DNA from: Candidatus Binatia bacterium
GTDB taxonomy: Bacteria; Desulfobacterota; Binatia; HRBIN30
Assembly (NCBI GenBank): GCA_937925685.1
Contig: CALAMI010000010.1
Span: forward strand, 62,001 to 126,000
Direction: 5' to 3'
DNA: 64,000 nucleotides
A program made the position numbers and the translations under genes. Below the pieces are notes generated by a model. That model did not search any database. It saw nothing but the letters and a program-made list of their open reading frames with translations, and was not told the DNA's origin. Positions 62,412-64,000 of the stretch are shown piece by piece; the first letter of the stretch is position 1; every line of letters begins with the position of its first letter.

Positions 62412-63020
62412 TTATCGCTCGTACGAGAAGGCACAGATCATGTACATCTCCGACTCGCCCGGCGCGGCGTTCTCCCAAAAGTGAGGAATGTCACCCTTGA
62501 AGTGGAGGACGTCTCCGGGACCAAGGACATAATGCTGCCCACGGACCTCAAAGCGAACGCGCCCCTTGAGACCAATGACGATTTCTTCTCCTCGATACGC
62601 GATGGGCACTTCCCTTCCGCTTTTGGCTCCCCGACCTAGGCGGATGAGGAAACCTTCCATGCGGGGATGCATTAATCTCTCTGCGATATGTTCGATGGTG
62701 ATGGGCGCACCTTTGATCTCGCTGACTCGTGCTTGCCCCTGGGGCGTGAAGCGCAAGTCGGACGGCGGGTCATCCGTCTCAGCAAAATAGCTGATCGGCC
62801 GACCCAGTGCTTCAGCCAGCCGAATGCAAACGGCTAGCGATGGCACCAACTTGCTGTTTTCGATCTTAAGGATAGTGCTCGGTGCCAGGCCGGCCCGTTC
62901 CCCGAGCTCCCGCAGTGTTAGACCAGCTTCTTCCCGGGCACGTCGAAACTTCTCGGCAGCTTGCCTTAGTGAGGTTCGCAGTCGCTCTTCACGTGACCGT
63001 TTCCATGCTTTCTCGTTCAT
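62412..63020 (-). CDS. XRE family regulator with C-terminal cupin domain
   Basis: 202 residues. The XRE-type HTH is at about 20-75 (FRRAREEAGLTLRELGERAG, APSTILKIENSKLVPSL, CIRLAEALGRPISYF). The cupin follows at about 130-195: GEEIVIGLKGRVRFEVRG and LGPGDVLHFKGDIPHFWENA. Such proteins bind a small effector in the cupin and control the next operon. It lies first in a leftward run with an acyl-CoA dehydrogenase, a luciferase-like monooxygenase and another dehydrogenase, so it is probably their regulator. Confidence 0.93.
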   Translation of the reverse strand: MNEKAWKRSREERLRTSLRQAAEKFRRAREEAGLTLRELGERAGLAPSTILKIENSKLVPSLAVCIRLAEALGRPISYFAETDDPPSDLRFTPQGQARVSEIKGAPITIEHIAERLMHPRMEGFLIRLGRGAKSGREVPIAYRGEEIVIGLKGRVRFEVRGQHYVLGPGDVLHFKGDIPHFWENAAPGESEMYMICAFSYER

Positions 63021-63146
63021 CGCTTTTAAGCATGCACTATAGGCAACTCTGTTGTCAATAGGAAACAGAGAAACTGCTGTGTGCTGCGAAGTGGCGAAGC
63101 GTGTTTCCCTTCAGTACAAGTGCAGCCAGGTGACAGAGGAGGAGTG

Positions 63147-64000
63147 GTGACGCACCGTGCGGAGAACATGGGGGAGCTGTTCGTGGTCGTGAATCCGGTT
63201 GCTGGCGCTGGGAAAACCCGGCGGCGATGGCCGGCTCTGGCCGCGGAGCTGGAAGAACGTGGTTTTCGACTGCAACCTTACTTTACGGAGGGCCCAGGTA
63301 TGGCCACGGTCAAGGTTCGAGAGTGGCTGCAGCGCGGCGTACGGCATGTCGTGGCGGTGGGCGGCGATGGAACCGTGAACGAAGTTGCAAACGGCTTTTT
63401 TTGTAATGGGCAACCGGTGGCTGGAGAGGCGGTGCTTTCGGTGATCCCGTGCGGCACCGGGCATGATTTCGCTCGAAGTGTAGGGGTCGGAACGGTGAGC
63501 GACGCACTCAATGCGCTGGCCCACGGTAACGTTCGCTCCATTGATGCTGCTTTGGCGGCTTTCTACCAAGGAGGCCAGCGGGTGACGCGCTTTTTCTTCA
63601 ATGCGGCCGATGTGGGTCTGGGTGCGGCCGCGGCCGCTGCGGTGAATCGATCTCGCAAGCTCATCGGGGGGTTGTGGACCTACGTGGCGGGCACGGTACG
63701 TGCTTTGTGGTCGTTTCGCTGTGTGGCCACGGAAGTTGTCGTTGACGGACAGCCATTAAGTTCCGGGCCCACGGAAATGGTCCTGGTTGCGAACGGTGGT
63801 TTTCACGCTGGGGGGATGCGCATGGCACCCATGGCCGATCCGAGCGATGGTTTGCTGGAGGTTTTGGTGCTGCGACAGGTCTCCCGTGTGAATTTGCTTT
63901 TTTCCCTGTTGCCGCGGGTATTGAACGGACGCCACCTAGGTCACCCGGCGCTAGCGCACACTCGGGGCCGCAGGGTTGTGGTGTGCAGCGCCCAACCGCT
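63147..64000 (+). CDS. diacylglycerol kinase-like lipid kinase (3' end cut off)
   Basis: I translated this by hand. The GTG at 63147 follows AGAGGAGGAG; the gene runs past the window's right edge, so 284 codons are visible. The first 8 residues may be dropped if ATG at 63168 is used. The DAGK catalytic domain begins GELFVVVNPVAGAGKTRRRW and contains the diagnostic VAVGGDGTVNEVANG near residue 75 and IPCGTGHDFARS. It then carries FNAADVGLGAAAAA and MRMAPMADPSDGLLEVLVLR, typical of YegS/DgkB-type lipid kinases. It phosphorylates diacylglycerol or a related lipid with ATP. It diverges from the XRE-cupin gene. Confidence 0.92.
   Translation, partial: MTHRAENMGELFVVVNPVAGAGKTRRRWPALAAELEERGFRLQPYFTEGPGMATVKVREWLQRGVRHVVAVGGDGTVNEVANGFFCNGQPVAGEAVLSVIPCGTGHDFARSVGVGTVSDALNALAHGNVRSIDAALAAFYQGGQRVTRFFFNAADVGLGAAAAAAVNRSRKLIGGLWTYVAGTVRALWSFRCVATEVVVDGQPLSSGPTEMVLVANGGFHAGGMRMAPMADPSDGLLEVLVLRQVSRVNLLFSLLPRVLNGRHLGHPALAHTRGRRVVVCSAQP

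Overview
The window reads as a piece of a Gram-negative, fairly GC-rich bacterial chromosome. It has a LolA-like outer-membrane protein, an OmpA-type lipoprotein, YceI and DUF1329 exported proteins, and a cell-surface protein with a dockerin-like end. Two large sets of CoA-ester and monooxygenase genes lie among housekeeping genes. The mix of CYP125-like P450, FadD19-like ligases, DUF35/thiolase pairs, luciferase-like flavin monooxygenases and dockerin-tailed exported proteins recalls uncultured Desulfobacterota-like lineages such as Candidatus Binatota; this placement is an inference from gene content only.

Layout. 1-3 kb: a LolA-like gene coupled to a PgsA-like phosphatidyltransferase, a lone response regulator, and a hybrid protein with a worn-out histidine-kinase part. 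3-11 kb: a leftward operon guaB-guaA-dnaE-hflX, with a terminator-like hairpin just before guaB. 11-18 kb: gamma-carbonic anhydrase, der, a large sensor kinase, an enoyl-CoA hydratase, mgtE and tRNA-Arg(CCT). 18-22 kb: a beta-helix/cohesin-like/dockerin-like exported protein, a HIT protein and YceI. 22-43 kb: a mostly rightward catabolic region. 43-47 kb: an OmpA lipoprotein followed by two frameshifted genes. 47-56 kb: a GT-C-like membrane protein fused to a propeller-like tail, orn, an SDR, an amidohydrolase, a lipoprotein joining a caspase-like, a PDZ and a thioredoxin domain, and an EamA transporter. 56-63 kb: a leftward set of aldehyde and alcohol dehydrogenases, two acyl-CoA dehydrogenases, a luciferase-like monooxygenase and an XRE-cupin regulator. 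The window ends inside a diacylglycerol-kinase-like gene.

How the genes fit together. The 23.4-31.6 kb block holds two DUF35-type OB-fold proteins, two thiolase-fold proteins, an enoyl-CoA hydratase, a FadD19-like ligase, a TetR regulator, a CYP125-like P450 and a three-cysteine ferredoxin. This resembles the actinobacterial toolkit for removing steroid side chains: P450 terminal oxidation, CoA activation, hydration, then retro-aldol cleavage by a thiolase-fold/DUF35 complex. Both thiolase-fold proteins lack the thiolase cysteine and histidine, which suits an aldolase better than a thiolase. A nearly identical palindromic site (AACAAACGTT[T/C]GTT) behind a TTGACA box lies before the first gene of this block and before the tetR gene, pointing to one local regulon. 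A second TetR gene diverges from a run of monooxygenase, dehydrogenase, hydrolase and CoA-ligase genes (33.4-42.9 kb) that includes a second FadD19-like paralogue. No mobile element, rRNA or CRISPR array was seen.
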